This document shows, one piece after another, positions 45,668-56,369 of a DNA stretch of 64,000 bases; position 1 is the first letter of the stretch; every line of letters begins with the position of its first letter. The stretch spans positions 5,955,501 through 6,019,500 of the forward strand of contig NZ_CP110644.1 in NCBI RefSeq assembly GCF_026153515.1, in the 5' to 3' direction. Position numbers and translations under genes: made by a program. The notes beneath the pieces are model-generated. The model was not told where the DNA came from. It saw nothing but the letters and a program-made list of their open reading frames with translations, and searched no databases. The stretch is from Pseudomonas sp. KU26590 (GTDB lineage: Bacteria; Pseudomonadota; Gammaproteobacteria; Pseudomonadales; Pseudomonadaceae).

Positions 45668-46969
45668 TTATTGCAAAGTGTGTTGCTCGATGAATTCCAG
45701 CGGCTGCAGTCCTTCGCGACTCACCAGGCGATTGAATTCAACTCGGGGTAACCGTACAGCCAGAAGACTCTGGCCTTCTTCGTCGTGTTCTTCGCTCTGC
45801 ACCGCACCCAGGTTGAAAAACTGGGCACGCAACCGGGCGAACTCCTGAGTAAGGCGCAGCGTCCCCACAAAGAGGTCATTGCCCAACACTTCGGCGATGG
45901 CTTGCTTGAGCAAATCCAGACCACGCCCGTCACGGGCAGAAACCCAGACCCGCTGCGGCTTGCCATCGGCATCGCGTTGAATCTGCGGCTCAACCCCTTC
46001 GAGCAGATCGAGTTTGTTATAGACCTCAAGCATCGGCAAGTCCTGGGCGCCAATCTCGCCCAGCACCACCATGACCTGCTCGATCTGTTCCAGGCGATCG
46101 GGCTCGTGAGCGTCGATCACATGCAATAGCAGATCAGAGTTGCTCGACTCTTCGAGCGTAGCCCGAAAGGCCTCGACCAGCTTGTGCGGCAAATGGCGGA
46201 TGAAACCCACCGTATCAGCCAGCACAATCGGCCCGAGGTCTTTGACTTCAAGGCGGCGCAGGGTCGGGTCGAGGGTCGCAAACAGTTGATCGGCCGCGTA
46301 GACGTCGGAGTCGGTCACCGCATTGAACAGCGTTGACTTGCCGGCGTTGGTGTAGCCGACGATCGAAACCGTAGGGATATCCGCGCGGGTGCGGCCACGA
46401 CGGGCCTGATCACGCTGACTGCGAACTTTTTCAAGCCGGCCCTTGATCTGACGCAGGCGCACACGCAACAGACGCCGGTCCGTTTCGAGCTGGGTTTCAC
46501 CCGGACCGCGCAGACCGATACCGCCACCCTGACGCTCAAGGTGAGTCCAGCCACGAACCAGCCGCGTGCTCATGTGCTCAAGCTGGGCCAGTTCGACCTG
46601 CAGCTTGCCTTCATGGGTGCGCGCCCGTTGGGCGAAAATGTCGAGAATCAGGCCCGTACGGTCAAGCACGCGACACTCGAAAACACGTTCGAGGTTACGT
46701 TCCTGACTGGGTGTAAGGACATGATTAAAGATGACGATATCTGACTTTTCGGTTTTGACCAGGTCGCGTAATTCCTCGACCTTGCCGCTGCCTACCAGAT
46801 ACTTGGCCGTTGGCCGATGCCTTGGCACGTTGACGAACGAGACAATATCGGCGCCGGCCGACAGCGCCAGTTCCCTGAACTCCTGCGGATCTTCGCGCGC
46901 CTCAGGGTCCTGACCATCCAAGTGAACGAGGATCGCCCGCTCACCACCACTGTGGCGCTCAAAGAACAA
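45668..46969 (-). CDS. hflX: Ribosome-associated GTPase HflX
   Basis: A TRAFAC GTPase that splits stalled 70S ribosomes. The 433-residue product has the HflX N-terminal domain (KYLVGSGKVEELRDLVKTEK, FNHVLTPSQERNLERVF), the helical linker (GPGETQLETDRRLLRVRLRQIKGRLE), and the G domain with GYTNAGKSTLFNAVT, DTVGFIRHLPHKLVEAFRAT and NKLDLL. Start MFFERHSGGERAIL follows hfq by 12 bp. Operon: miaA-hfq-hflX-hflK-hflC. Confidence 0.97.
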   Translation of the reverse strand: MFFERHSGGERAILVHLDGQDPEAREDPQEFRELALSAGADIVSFVNVPRHRPTAKYLVGSGKVEELRDLVKTEKSDIVIFNHVLTPSQERNLERVFECRVLDRTGLILDIFAQRARTHEGKLQVELAQLEHMSTRLVRGWTHLERQGGGIGLRGPGETQLETDRRLLRVRLRQIKGRLEKVRSQRDQARRGRTRADIPTVSIVGYTNAGKSTLFNAVTDSDVYAADQLFATLDPTLRRLEVKDLGPIVLADTVGFIRHLPHKLVEAFRATLEESSNSDLLLHVIDAHEPDRLEQIEQVMVVLGEIGAQDLPMLEVYNKLDLLEGVEPQIQRDADGKPQRVWVSARDGRGLDLLKQAIAEVLGNDLFVGTLRLTQEFARLRAQFFNLGAVQSEEHDEEGQSLLAVRLPRVEFNRLVSREGLQPLEFIEQHTLQ

Positions 46970-46981
46970 AGCAGACTCCTA

Positions 46982-47242
46982 TCAGGCGTTACCTGGCTCG
47001 GCGTCAGCCTGCTCGGATTCGGTAGCGCTAGGCAGACGAATCGGGCGGACGGGAACGACAGTCGAGATGGCGTGTTTGTAGACCATTTGGCTGACAGTGT
47101 TCTTCAGCAAAATAACGAACTGGTCAAAAGATTCGATAGTGCCTTGCAGCTTGATACCGTTTACCAGGTAGATCGAAACCCCAACCTTTTCTTTACGCAA
47201 AGTGTTCAGGTAAGGGTCTTGTAGCGAATGCCCTTTTGACAT
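46982..47242 (-). CDS. hfq: RNA chaperone Hfq
   Basis: A hexameric Sm-like protein that mediates sRNA-mRNA pairing and, in Pseudomonas, Crc-dependent catabolite repression. The 86-residue product starts [20 protein letters not shown] and carries Sm1 ([20 protein letters not shown]) and Sm2 ([13 protein letters not shown]). The conserved MSKGHSLQ is the start, with AAGGAG upstream; the longer frame reads back into miaA. The C-tail is short and acidic, as in pseudomonads. Confidence 0.98.
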   Translation of the reverse strand: MSKGHSLQDPYLNTLRKEKVGVSIYLVNGIKLQGTIESFDQFVILLKNTVSQMVYKHAISTVVPVRPIRLPSATESEQADAEPGNA

Positions 47243-47346
47243 GTGCCGCACTCCTTTAAGGATCAATAGAATAAATTCGAAAACAATGGCTTGGGCCGCT
47301 ACCTCCCGAAGGCTATCCCCCAAGGATAGACGGCTATTGCAAGGAC

Positions 47347-48318
47347 TCAGCTCAATATGGAGACCGACCCCAGGTATTTCAAGGCGCGTGGCAGATTGTC
47401 GCAAGCCAGGCTGTCCAACCAGTGCAAATCCTGCCAGCTGCGTAACCAGGTGAACTGCCTCTTGGCCAGCTGGCGCGTGGCAATGATGCCGCGCTCCTGC
47501 ATTTCATCCCGAGTCAGCTTGCCGTCCAGATGATCCCAGACCTGGCGATACCCTACAGCTCTTATAGACGGTAAATTCGAGTGCAGATCACCCCTCGAAC
47601 GTAGCGCTACAACTTCTTCAACGAATCCTTCATCAAGCATTTGCCTGAAACGCACAGCAATTCGGTCGTGGAGCACCTTGCGATCCGTCGGTGCGATCGC
47701 GAGATTTGCGACAGTATAGGGCAATTGATGACGCCCCGAAGCGCTCGCTTGAGCACTTTGCGCACTTTGTTGTTCACGGTGTGCGGTCATGCTCACGCCG
47801 CTTACCCGAAAGACTTCCAGCGCACGAACAAGCCGCTGAGGATCGTTGGGGTGAATTCTCGCTGCCGACACCGGATCGATGCTCGCCAGCTCATCATGCA
47901 ACGCCTGCCAACCCTGACTGGCCGCTTGCGCCTCAATCTGCGCACGAATCTCGGCGTCAGCCGCAGGCATATCGGCCAGGCCTTCCAGTAGAGCCTTGAA
48001 ATACAACATCGTGCCGCCCACCAGCAGGGGAATTTTCCCCCGGGCGGTAATTTCCGCCATAGCGTGCAAGGCATCGGTTCGAAAATCCGCCGCAGAGTAG
48101 CTCTGGCTCGGATCGAGGATATCGATGAGCCGGTGCGGATACGTGTCCAGAAGCGCCTTTGATGGCTTGGCAGTGCCGATGTCCATGCCGCGATAAACCA
48201 GCGCGGAATCCACGCTGATCAGCTCACATGGCAGCACTTTGGTCAGTTCGATGGCGAGATCGGTTTTCCCGGCGGCGGTCGGCCCCATCAGAAAGATGGC
48301 CGGAGGAAGAGCACTCAT
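47347..48318 (-). CDS. miaA: tRNA dimethylallyltransferase MiaA
   Basis: Transfers a dimethylallyl group to N6 of A37 in tRNAs reading UNN codons. The 323-residue product has the P-loop [17 protein letters not shown], the substrate loop [42 protein letters not shown], and the tRNA-binding [12 protein letters not shown] and [13 protein letters not shown]. Its ATG overlaps the mutL stop by one base, and hfq follows after 104 bp. Confidence 0.97.
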   Translation of the reverse strand: MSALPPAIFLMGPTAAGKTDLAIELTKVLPCELISVDSALVYRGMDIGTAKPSKALLDTYPHRLIDILDPSQSYSAADFRTDALHAMAEITARGKIPLLVGGTMLYFKALLEGLADMPAADAEIRAQIEAQAASQGWQALHDELASIDPVSAARIHPNDPQRLVRALEVFRVSGVSMTAHREQQSAQSAQASASGRHQLPYTVANLAIAPTDRKVLHDRIAVRFRQMLDEGFVEEVVALRSRGDLHSNLPSIRAVGYRQVWDHLDGKLTRDEMQERGIIATRQLAKRQFTWLRSWQDLHWLDSLACDNLPRALKYLGSVSILS

Positions 48319-50303
48319 CAGCGACCGCGCAGGAATAGTTTGTCCAGATCATCCAGACCCAGCTGGGTCCAGGTGGGCCGTCCGTGGTTGCATTGACCGC
48401 TGCGCTCGGTGTTTTCCATATCACGCAGCAGGCCGTTCATTTCCGGAATGGCCAGCCGCCGATTGGCGCGAATCGCGCCGTGGCACGCCATGGTGCCGAG
48501 CAGTTCATTCATGTGCGCCTGAACGCGATCGCTAGTGCCGTACTCCATCAGATCGCCCAGAACGTCGTGCACCAGTCGATTCGCCTCAGCCTGCTTGAGC
48601 AGTGCGGGGATCTGCCGGATCGCGAGAGTCTCGGGGCCGAGGCGCTGCAATTCGAAGCCCAGTTGCTGGAAAGTCGCCACGTGTTCCTCGGCGCAGTCGG
48701 CCTCACGCTGGCTGACCGCGATGGACTCTGGCACCAGCAGCGGCTGACCGCTCAGGCCTTCGCTGGCCATGGCGATCTTCAAGCGCTCGTACATGATTCG
48801 CTCATGGGCCGCGTGCATGTCCACCAGCACCAGACCGTGGGCGTTCTCCGCGAGGATATAAATGCCCTTGAGCTGAGCGAGGGCATAACCCAGCGGCGGA
48901 ACATCGCCCTGGGATTCGGGCAGCGAGGCGCCGCCCGTGCCCACCGGAGCCTGCGCGCCGGGCAGCGGGGCAAAGAATTCGCTGTAAGCGGCACGCGCCT
49001 CTTCGGCGGGAAGCACCGACGACGGCCGCGGCGTGTACTGATACTGATAGCCCGCGCCACTGCCAGAGCCGGGCGCAGATCCGGCAGGCGTATTCCAGGC
49101 CTGACCTTGCGGGGTTTCGAGCCCGTTATTGGCCAGGCGCATTTCGCCCTGCGGCCCGAATTCGCCGGCATCTGGCCCGCTTGGTCGTACCAGCGCGGTG
49201 ACCGAGGTGGTACCAGCGAGCTGATCTTCAGGTCGCACGTCGCCAAGGGCGCGATGCAGGGTGCCGTAAAGGAAATCGTGAACCATGCGCCCGTCGCGGA
49301 AGCGCACTTCGTGCTTGGTCGGATGGACGTTGACGTCGACGACCGCCGGATCGACTTCAAAAAACAGCACGAAGGTTGGATGCCGGCCGTTGAACAGTAC
49401 GTCGCGATAAGCCTGACGCACCGCGTGGGCAACCAGTTTGTCGCGCACCGCGCGGCCATTGACGAAGAAATACTGCAAATCGGCCTGACTGCGCGAGAAC
49501 GTCGGCAGACCAACCCAGCCCCACAACCTCAACCCGTTGCGCTCGACCTCGATCGGCAGCGCCTGTTCCAGAAACCCGGCGCCGCAAATGGCCGAAACCC
49601 GCCGCGCGCGTGAAACGTCATCGCGGGCTTCGTGCAGGCTCAGTACGGTCTTGCCGTTGTGGCGCAGATGGAAGGCCACGTCGAACCGCGCCAGCGCCAT
49701 GCGCTTGATGACTTCTTGAAGATGATCGAATTCGGTTTTCTCGGCCTTGAGAAACTTGCGCCGCGCCGGAGTGTTGAAGAACAGGTCGCGCACTTCCACG
49801 GAAGTGCCGACAGGGTGCGCAGCAGGCTGAACCCGCGAAGCCATGTCGCGGCCTTCGGTCTCGACCTGCCATGCCTGATCGGCATCACGTGTGCGTGACG
49901 TCAACGTCAGGCGCGCCACGGAGCTGATCGACGCCAACGCCTCGCCCCGGAAGCCAAGGCTCATGACGCGCTCAAGGTCTTCCAGGTCGCGGATCTTGCT
50001 GGTGGCATGTCGGGCCAGCGCCAGGGGCAGGTCATCAGAGGAGATGCCGCCGCCGTCGTCGCGAACACGCAACAGCTTGATGCCTGCCTGCTCCACGTCA
50101 ACGTCGATACGTCGCGCGCCGGAATCGAGGCTGTTCTCGAGCAGTTCCTTGATCACCGACGCCGGCCGTTCTACGACTTCACCCGCCGCAATCTGGTTGG
50201 CAAGCCGTGGACTGAGCAGCTGGATACGCGCGGCTTCCGCTGCGGGTAAATCGGCACTCACGCTGACGTCCAGTTCCTGGTCACCGAGCAACAGGTCAGT
50301 CAC
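48318..50303 (-). CDS. mutL: DNA mismatch repair protein MutL (endonuclease type)
   Basis: Couples MutS recognition to downstream repair. The 661-residue product has the GHKL ATPase N-domain ([64 protein letters not shown]). A variable Pro/Gly-rich linker of ~110 residues follows. The C-domain has the metal-site motif [12 protein letters not shown] plus ACHGAIRAN and CNHGRP, so it is the nicking-competent form expected in bacteria without MutH. The start overlaps the amiB stop by four bases; the N-terminus is about 20 residues longer than many MutLs, but no other start is available. Confidence 0.96.
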   Translation of the reverse strand: MTDLLLGDQELDVSVSADLPAAEAARIQLLSPRLANQIAAGEVVERPASVIKELLENSLDSGARRIDVDVEQAGIKLLRVRDDGGGISSDDLPLALARHATSKIRDLEDLERVMSLGFRGEALASISSVARLTLTSRTRDADQAWQVETEGRDMASRVQPAAHPVGTSVEVRDLFFNTPARRKFLKAEKTEFDHLQEVIKRMALARFDVAFHLRHNGKTVLSLHEARDDVSRARRVSAICGAGFLEQALPIEVERNGLRLWGWVGLPTFSRSQADLQYFFVNGRAVRDKLVAHAVRQAYRDVLFNGRHPTFVLFFEVDPAVVDVNVHPTKHEVRFRDGRMVHDFLYGTLHRALGDVRPEDQLAGTTSVTALVRPSGPDAGEFGPQGEMRLANNGLETPQGQAWNTPAGSAPGSGSGAGYQYQYTPRPSSVLPAEEARAAYSEFFAPLPGAQAPVGTGGASLPESQGDVPPLGYALAQLKGIYILAENAHGLVLVDMHAAHERIMYERLKIAMASEGLSGQPLLVPESIAVSQREADCAEEHVATFQQLGFELQRLGPETLAIRQIPALLKQAEANRLVHDVLGDLMEYGTSDRVQAHMNELLGTMACHGAIRANRRLAIPEMNGLLRDMENTERSGQCNHGRPTWTQLGLDDLDKLFLRGR

Positions 50304-51742
50304 GGCTCACCTGCCAGTTCTGCGCTGGGGATTCTCAGCTCCTGGCCGACTTTCAGTTCGTCGGAACTCAGGTGATTGGCTGTACGTAGCATCGGCATGG
50401 TCATGTCGTAGCGCGCCGCAATCATGCTCAGCGATTCACCGGGACGGACCGTGTGCTCGCGGGCCCCCATGGCCAGCTTGCCGCTATCTCGCAGCCAGGC
50501 GATATAGGTGCCTTGGGGTGGATTCTGCTGGAAGAATTGCTTCACACCCGCCGTGATGGAGCGAGCCAACGCCTGCTGGTGGCTTGCGCCTTGCAGCTTG
50601 TTCGCTTCGGCTGAATTGGAGATGAAGCCGGTTTCGACCAGAATCGACGGAATATCCGGCGACTTGAGCACCATGAAGCCGGCCTGCTCGACGCGGGACT
50701 TGTGCAACGAGGTCACGCGGCCGATGTTGGTCAGAACCTTCTGGCCGACGTTCAGGCTTGAAGTCAGCGATGCGGTCATCGACAAATCAAGCAGTACGCC
50801 AGCGAGCATGCGGTCTTTGTCATCGAGGCTCACGGCCCCGGCGCCACCGATCAGGTCGGAACGGTTTTCACTGTCCGCCAGCCAGCGTGCTGTCTCCGAA
50901 GTGGCGCCGCGTTCGGACAAGGCAAACACCGAGGCGCCAAAGGCCGCTGAGGAAGGCGCCGCATCGGCGTGAATGGACACGAACAGGTCAGCACCTTTGG
51001 CGCGTGCGATTTCCGTGCGCTTACGCAGCGGGATGAAGTAGTCGCCCGTACGGGTCAGCTCTGCTCGGTAGCCCTTTTCGCCGTTGATCTGGCGCTGCAG
51101 TTCTTTGGCAATCGCGAGCACGACGTTCTTTTCTTTTTCACCGCGGCCGCCGGACGCTCCCGGGTCTTCACCTCCATGGCCGGCATCAATAACAACGACG
51201 ATGTCGCGCTTGCCGTTTGGCACTGGGGTGAGTTTGATCTCGGGCTTGGACGGGCTGACTGGCACCACGGCGGGCGCCGCAGGCGCGGCGGTGGCCGGAG
51301 TATCGGCCACCGACGGCGGCGGGTTGGCATCGGCAGCGTTATCGTACAGGTCCACCACCAGACGGTTGCCGTATTGCTGGTTCGGCGCGAGGGTGAAGCT
51401 TTTCGGCGTCACCGCCTTTTTCAGATCGATGACCACGCGCAGGTCGTCAGGCGTGCGCTGCGCCGAGCGCATGCTGGTGATCGGCGTGTTGGCCGTCGGC
51501 ACGTTCAGCGGCCCACCCAGCGTGGCGCCGTTGATGTCGATGACCAGACGATCAGGGGACTGCAGCGTGAACACGCTGTGCTGAACCGGGCCAGACAGGT
51601 CGAAAACCAGCCGAGTGTTATCCGGAGCACGCCATAAGCGGACACTTCGTACCTGTGAAGCGGCCAACGCGTCGACAGCCAGTGTCGCCAGCAGCAGTCC
51701 AATCACAGTAACCAGCGCGCGCATGCGCATACCAAACCCCAT
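50300..51742 (-). CDS. amiB: N-acetylmuramoyl-L-alanine amidase AmiB-like with LysM
   Basis: A periplasmic zinc amidase that cleaves septal peptidoglycan. The 480-residue precursor has a signal peptide ([25 protein letters not shown]), an AMIN localisation domain (~30-150) and a Pro/Ala linker. The Amidase_3 domain has zinc-site [24 protein letters not shown] and [12 protein letters not shown]-terminal LysM ([20 protein letters not shown]) binds peptidoglycan. It is an EnvC/NlpD-type regulated amidase by homology. Start [11 protein letters not shown] has alternatives four and six residues later. Confidence 0.95.
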   Translation of the reverse strand: MGFGMRMRALVTVIGLLLATLAVDALAASQVRSVRLWRAPDNTRLVFDLSGPVQHSVFTLQSPDRLVIDINGATLGGPLNVPTANTPITSMRSAQRTPDDLRVVIDLKKAVTPKSFTLAPNQQYGNRLVVDLYDNAADANPPPSVADTPATAAPAAPAVVPVSPSKPEIKLTPVPNGKRDIVVVIDAGHGGEDPGASGGRGEKEKNVVLAIAKELQRQINGEKGYRAELTRTGDYFIPLRKRTEIARAKGADLFVSIHADAAPSSAAFGASVFALSERGATSETARWLADSENRSDLIGGAGAVSLDDKDRMLAGVLLDLSMTASLTSSLNVGQKVLTNIGRVTSLHKSRVEQAGFMVLKSPDIPSILVETGFISNSAEANKLQGASHQQALARSITAGVKQFFQQNPPQGTYIAWLRDSGKLAMGAREHTVRPGESLSMIAARYDMTMPMLRTANHLSSDELKVGQELRIPSAELAGEP

Positions 51743-51755
51743 ATCTATTGAATGT

Positions 51756-52226
51756 CTATTTAAGCGACGGCGCCAGAGCGGCACACCACTGCTCACCACG
51801 GGAGCTTTTTGGGCTCAGCGTCAGCGCTCGACCTTCATCGAGCGGCCTTATGGTAATGATCAGGTCAGGCTTTGGCAAAAAGCCTGCACCCAGATTGGGC
51901 CATTCGATGAGACAAAGGGCGTCGCCTTCGAAATAGTCCCGGATGCCGAGGAATTCTAGCTCTTCTGGGTCAACAAGTCGGTAGAGATCAAAGTGATACG
52001 CGCGGTTTCTCCCAATTTCGTAAGGTTCTACCAGCGTAAATGTCGGACTTTTAACCGCGCCGGTATGGCCGAGGCCGCGAATGATCCCGCGGGACAGCGT
52101 GGTCTTGCCTGCGCCGAGATCACCCTCCATAAAAATAATCCCATTGCTTTCAGTCACTTGGGCAATACGTGCGCCGAAGTTGGTCATGGCCTCTTCACCC
52201 ATGAGGTCCAGGGTTAGCTCAGACAC
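51756..52226 (-). CDS. tsaE: tRNA t6A ATPase TsaE
   Basis: An essential P-loop ATPase that resets the TsaBD complex during synthesis of N6-threonylcarbamoyladenosine at tRNA A37. The 156-residue product has Walker A EGDLGAGKTTLSRGI, the HFDLYRLVDPEELEFLG segment, and a Walker-like CLIEWPNLGAGFLP near the C-terminus. It overlaps the nnrD stop by 13 bp and is followed by amiB after 13 bp. Confidence 0.95.
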   Translation of the reverse strand: MSELTLDLMGEEAMTNFGARIAQVTESNGIIFMEGDLGAGKTTLSRGIIRGLGHTGAVKSPTFTLVEPYEIGRNRAYHFDLYRLVDPEELEFLGIRDYFEGDALCLIEWPNLGAGFLPKPDLIITIRPLDEGRALTLSPKSSRGEQWCAALAPSLK

Positions 52227-53710
52227 GGTTGGTGCTCCTCCAGAAGCTGGCGAATAACAGGAATCAGATCAGCGGCAGCCAGCCCTCGCCCGCCGGCGCC
52301 GCATTGTTCACCGGCGAGGGCGTGCAGCCAGACGCCCAGACAAGCAGCGTCGTAGGCGTTCATCTTTTGCGCCATCAGCGCGCCGATGACACCGGACAGC
52401 ACATCGCCCAGCCCGCCGGTCGCCATCGCCGGATGGCCGTGATCGGCCAGTGCGAGGTCACCTGCCGGGTTGGCGATCAGGCTGCCGCTGCCTTTTAAAA
52501 CGCATACGGCGTTGAATTTTTTGGCCAGCGCCCGCGCTGCAGCCGGACGATCCGCCTGAATGTGATTGGTGTCGGTGCCCAGCAGGCGAGCGGCTTCGCC
52601 GGGATGCGGGGTGATCACGCAGCCCTCGGGCAGTTGCACCGCGCCGGTCGCCAGTTCATTCAGTGCGTCGGCATCCCAGACCTGCGGCAGCGGCGCGTTG
52701 GCAGCCGCGGACAAAAGGCTTTTCCCCCAACTGTGCTGGCCGAGTCCCGGACCGACCACCAGTACCGACGCGGGCTCGATCAACGCGCGGAGCTGGTTGG
52801 CCGAGGTGATGCCGGCGCTCATGACTTCGGGGAATCGCGTCAGCGCGGCGCTGACATGTTCCGGCCGCGTTGCCAGCGTGACCATGCCAGCGCCGGTGCG
52901 CAGCGTGCTTTCGGTGGCGAGCAATGCTGCGCCGCCGAAACCCCGATCGCCACCCACCACCAGCACGCGGCCAAACATGCCCTTGTGTGCGATGCGTGAG
53001 CGAGGGGCCAGCGTGGGCAGATTGAAGGTGTCCAGTCGTTTGACGCTAATGGGGGTTTGCCGAATGATCCCGGCGTCCGCCTGCAAGTCATCGAACACCA
53101 GTTCGCCCACCAGCTCGGGCGCATCGCCGGTGAATAGCCCGACTTTCAAGCCGATAAAAGTGACGGTCAGATCCGCCCGGATTGCACAGCCGAGGGTTCG
53201 CCCCGTATCCGCGCACAGTCCCGAAGGAAGATCGACCGCCACGACGGGCAATCCAGAGTGATTGATGGCTTGAATGGCCGCCGCGTAAGGCGCGCGCACG
53301 TCACCTGTCAGTCCCGTGCCCAGCAGCGCGTCGACAACAATGCCGGCCAGCGCTTGCTGTTGCCATGGCTGAACATCGACATTAGCGGCAATGGCTTCTT
53401 CATAAGCGGATCGAGCGTCGCCAGCCAGCGCATCGCAGTCGCCCACGGCCAGCACGCCCACTTGCCAGCCGGCACGCCGGGCCAGCGCAGCAATGAGATA
53501 GCCATCGCCGGCGTTATTGCCGCGACCGGCCATCACCGTCAGCTGCTTGCCCTCGGGCCAGCAGCGACGTATCGCACGCCACGCGGCATGGGCCGCGCGC
53601 TGCATGAGTTCGAAGCCGGGCGTGCCGGCGGCAATCAGGCGTGCGTCGAGGTCGCGGACCTGAGCGGCGCTGTACAGTGCGTCGGGAAATGGGGGTTTGC
53701 TGTGCAACAT
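52214..53710 (-). CDS. nnrD: Bifunctional NAD(P)HX epimerase/dehydratase
   Basis: Repairs hydrated NAD(P)H. The 498-residue product is a fusion of the N-terminal YjeF epimerase domain (NnrE; YSAAQVRDLDARLI, VMAGRGNNAGDGYLIAALAR) and the C-terminal ribokinase-like ADP-dependent dehydratase (NnrD; GRVLVVGGDRGFGGAALLA, VVGPGLGQHSWGKSL, GGLGDVLSGVIGALMAQ). The start MLHSKPPFPDALYS is preferred over an ATG 13 codons upstream that would lie in the queG promoter spacer. It is divergent from queG and first of the nnrD-tsaE-amiB-mutL operon. Confidence 0.94.
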   Translation of the reverse strand: MLHSKPPFPDALYSAAQVRDLDARLIAAGTPGFELMQRAAHAAWRAIRRCWPEGKQLTVMAGRGNNAGDGYLIAALARRAGWQVGVLAVGDCDALAGDARSAYEEAIAANVDVQPWQQQALAGIVVDALLGTGLTGDVRAPYAAAIQAINHSGLPVVAVDLPSGLCADTGRTLGCAIRADLTVTFIGLKVGLFTGDAPELVGELVFDDLQADAGIIRQTPISVKRLDTFNLPTLAPRSRIAHKGMFGRVLVVGGDRGFGGAALLATESTLRTGAGMVTLATRPEHVSAALTRFPEVMSAGITSANQLRALIEPASVLVVGPGLGQHSWGKSLLSAAANAPLPQVWDADALNELATGAVQLPEGCVITPHPGEAARLLGTDTNHIQADRPAAARALAKKFNAVCVLKGSGSLIANPAGDLALADHGHPAMATGGLGDVLSGVIGALMAQKMNAYDAACLGVWLHALAGEQCGAGGRGLAAADLIPVIRQLLEEHQPCLS

Positions 53711-53773
53711 ACGTCTTTGGGCTCCGATGTCTGGCAGAATTATACGCACCTGCGCCCCGGTGTCCTCCTTGCA

Positions 53774-54892
53774 ATGTCCGCGATAACTGTAGATCCCTCC
53801 ACAGCCTCAACCTCCCTAACGGCAGCGGGGCTGACCGACCTTGCTCAATCGATCAAGGAGTGGGGGCGCGAGCTCGGTTTTCAGCAAGTCGGAATCTCGG
53901 GGCTGGACCTGGCTGAGCACGAGCAGCACCTCGAACGCTGGCTCGAAGCGGGTTACCACGGCGAGATGGACTACATGGCAGCGCATGGCAGCAAACGTTC
54001 GCATCCGGACGAGTTGGTGCCGGGAACGCTGCGCGTGGTGTCATTGCGCATGGACTATCTGCCCGGCGACACGCAGATGGCTCAGTTGCTGGGGCAGCCC
54101 GAGAAAGCCTATGTCTCCCGTTACGCGCTGGGCCGTGATTACCACAAGCTGATCCGCAAGCGCGTGCAACAGCTGGCGGAGCGTATTCAACAGGCGATCG
54201 GACCATTCGGGTTTCGCGCGTTCGTCGACAGCGCACCGGTGCTGGAGAAGGCCATTGCCGAGCAGGCCGGGCTGGGCTGGATCGGCAAGAACACCCTGGT
54301 GCTCAATCGCAAGGCCGGCAGTTATTTCTTTCTCAGCGAGCTGTTCGTTGACCTGCCGCTGCCGGTGGATGCGCCACACGCCACCGAGCATTGCGGGCGC
54401 TGCACGGCGTGTTTGGACGTATGCCCGACCAATGCGTTCGTCGGGCCCTACGTGCTGGATGCGCGCAAATGCATTTCCTACCTGACCATCGAGCTAAAGA
54501 CGTCGATTCCGGAAGAATTGCGCTCGCTGATTGGCAACCGGGTGTTCGGCTGTGATGACTGTCAGATCGTTTGCCCGTGGAATCGCTTCGCCCGGCCGAC
54601 CGATCAAACGGATTTCAAACCCCGCCACGGCCTTGATAACGCTGAATTGACGACGCTGTTTTTGTGGGATGAAACGACGTTCTTGAGCAACACCGAAGGC
54701 TCACCGCTGCGGCGCGCCGGGTATGAGCGCTGGTTAAGAAACCTGGCGGTGGGGCTGGGCAACGCGCCGTCCACCATCCCTGTCATCGAAGCGCTGAAAG
54801 CTCGGCGGGAGCATACGTCGGAGATGGTGCGCGAGCACGTGGAATGGGCGCTGCGGCAGCATGAAACCAAGACCGCAGCGCGCATCCTGTAG
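53774..54892 (+). CDS. queG: Epoxyqueuosine reductase QueG
   Basis: A cobalamin- and Fe-S-dependent enzyme reducing epoxyqueuosine to queuosine in tRNA. The 372-residue product has the DUF1730 N-domain (ELGFQQVGISGLDLAEHEQHL, YHGEMDYMAAH), SAPVLEKAIAEQAGLGWIGK, and two 4Fe-4S motifs, CGRCTACLDVCPTNAF with a following Cys (DARKCISY), and FGCDDCQIVCPWNRF. The start MSAITVDPS is chosen because it lies clear of nnrD. The TAG stop falls inside a REP element. Confidence 0.94.
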   Translation: MSAITVDPSTASTSLTAAGLTDLAQSIKEWGRELGFQQVGISGLDLAEHEQHLERWLEAGYHGEMDYMAAHGSKRSHPDELVPGTLRVVSLRMDYLPGDTQMAQLLGQPEKAYVSRYALGRDYHKLIRKRVQQLAERIQQAIGPFGFRAFVDSAPVLEKAIAEQAGLGWIGKNTLVLNRKAGSYFFLSELFVDLPLPVDAPHATEHCGRCTACLDVCPTNAFVGPYVLDARKCISYLTIELKTSIPEELRSLIGNRVFGCDDCQIVCPWNRFARPTDQTDFKPRHGLDNAELTTLFLWDETTFLSNTEGSPLRRAGYERWLRNLAVGLGNAPSTIPVIEALKARREHTSEMVREHVEWALRQHETKTAARIL

Positions 54893-54975
54893 GAGCGCGC
54901 TTGCCCGCGAACGCAGTAGCCCAGTGAATGCGTTGATGCCTGACGAATCGCAATCACGGGCAAGCGCGCGCCTAC
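54889..54975. repeat. Type-1 REPIN supplying the queG stop codon
   Basis: The left arm begins G-TAG-GAGCGCGCTTGCC, and the TAG is the queG stop. The right arm (GGGCAAGCGCGCGCCTAC) is slightly diverged. It separates queG from the convergent membrane protein gene. Confidence 0.88.
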
Positions 54976-54990
54976 AAATTGCGTGCGGGC

Positions 54991-55602
54991 TCAGTGCCCG
55001 TCCTTGTAAACAAACTTGGGCATTTCCCAGCGAAACCTGATCGCCAGCAGCCGCAGCAACAGCCCGCCAAACAGGGTGATCAGCGTGCCCTGCTCCACCG
55101 GCAGTCCGGCGTACTGACACAGCAAAAAGCACCACGCGGCGGCGAACGACACACTGGCATACAGCTCGCGGCGGAAGATCAGGGGGATGTCGTTGCAGAA
55201 GATGTCCCGCAGGATCCCGCCAAACACACCGGTGATCACCCCGCTCACGGCAGCGACGGTCATACTCAAGCCCATGTCCAGGGCAGTCATGCAGCCGATC
55301 AGGGTAAACGCCACCAATCCCAGCGCATCGAGCACCAGAAACAGCGAGCGCAGATGGCGCATCAGTGGTGCGATAAAGATGGTTACCAGCGCTGCAATGC
55401 TGGTGAGGATCAGGTACTCAGGGTGCTTGACCCACGTCAGCGGGTAATGCCCCAGCAGCACGTCGCGAACGGAACCGCCGCCCAGCGCCGTGATGCACGC
55501 GATCAGCACCACACCGAACCAGTCCATGCCGCGACGGCCTGCGGACAGCGCGCCAGTCATGGCTTCGGCCGTAATAGCGATCAGGTAGAGCATCAACAAC
55601 AT
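54991..55602 (-). CDS. TRIC/UPF0126-family membrane protein (YicG-like)
   Basis: A 203-residue inner-membrane protein with seven predicted helices in two homologous halves. Each half carries the family's Gly-rich motif (LGGGSVRDVLLGHYPL and FGGILRDIFCNDIPLIF). Prokaryotic TRIC proteins are trimeric cation channels related to the UPF0126 family; specificity here is not known. The start MLLMLYLIAITAEAMTG follows AGGG; an ATG 13 codons upstream is less likely. It stands alone, convergent with queG. Confidence 0.88.
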   Translation of the reverse strand: MLLMLYLIAITAEAMTGALSAGRRGMDWFGVVLIACITALGGGSVRDVLLGHYPLTWVKHPEYLILTSIAALVTIFIAPLMRHLRSLFLVLDALGLVAFTLIGCMTALDMGLSMTVAAVSGVITGVFGGILRDIFCNDIPLIFRRELYASVSFAAAWCFLLCQYAGLPVEQGTLITLFGGLLLRLLAIRFRWEMPKFVYKDGH

Positions 55603-55719
55603 GGCGGCAGTCCCTGCGATAAAGGGGCGCAGTCTAACCACTCGACCGGGGCACCAAAAGAGAGCGTTTAGCTTTGCGCTCTCTGCAGGCGACCGCGATT
55701 GGCCGCCATCGCCCTGTCA

Positions 55720-56256
55720 TCAAGACTTGATGAAGTGCTCGCGGTAGAAACGCAGTTCGGCGATCGACTCACGGATATCGTCCAGCGCAAGGTGAGTGCT
55801 GCCCTTCTTGAACTTGAGGTCAGGCGACCAGCGTGCGGCCAGTTCCTTGAGGGTCGAGACATCCAGATTGCGGTAGTGGAAATAGTTTTCCAGCGTCGGC
55901 ATGCGTTTGTACAGGAAGCGACGGTCCTGGCAGATGCTGTTGCCGCAGATGGGCGAACTGCGCTCGGGCACCCACTGTTTGATGAACTCAAGCGTCATGG
56001 CCTCGGCTTCGTCGTTGGAGATTTTGCTTTCTCGCACACGCTGGGTCAGGCCGGAACCGCCGTGCTGGCGAGTGTTCCACTCGTCCATGCCGTTCAGAAG
56101 CTCGTCGCTCTGATGAACCGCGATGACCGGTCCTTCGGCCAGGGTATTGAGTTCGCTGTCGGTGATGATGGTTGCCATCTCGATGATGACGTCGTTATCA
56201 GGGTCCAGACCGGTCATTTCCAGGTCGATCCAGATCAGATTCTGTTTGTTCTGCAT
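55720..56256 (-). CDS. orn: Oligoribonuclease Orn
   Basis: A DEDDh 3'-5' exoribonuclease that degrades diribonucleotides, including pGpG from c-di-GMP turnover; essential in many gamma-proteobacteria. The 178-residue product has [20 protein letters not shown] (D-x-E), [12 protein letters not shown], and the final [14 protein letters not shown] with the catalytic His and Asp. It is divergent from rsgA, with 113 bp between the starts. Confidence 0.97.
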   Translation of the reverse strand: MQNKQNLIWIDLEMTGLDPDNDVIIEMATIITDSELNTLAEGPVIAVHQSDELLNGMDEWNTRQHGGSGLTQRVRESKISNDEAEAMTLEFIKQWVPERSSPICGNSICQDRRFLYKRMPTLENYFHYRNLDVSTLKELAARWSPDLKFKKGSTHLALDDIRESIAELRFYREHFIKS

Positions 56257-56369
56257 ATGTCGGCTCCTCAGCGTTGGCGCGCAGTTTAGCCCACCCGGGC
56301 GTGCTAGACTCGCTCGCGCTTTATCAAATCAGCACCTTTATGCGTCTTCAAACGGAACACTGAACACCC

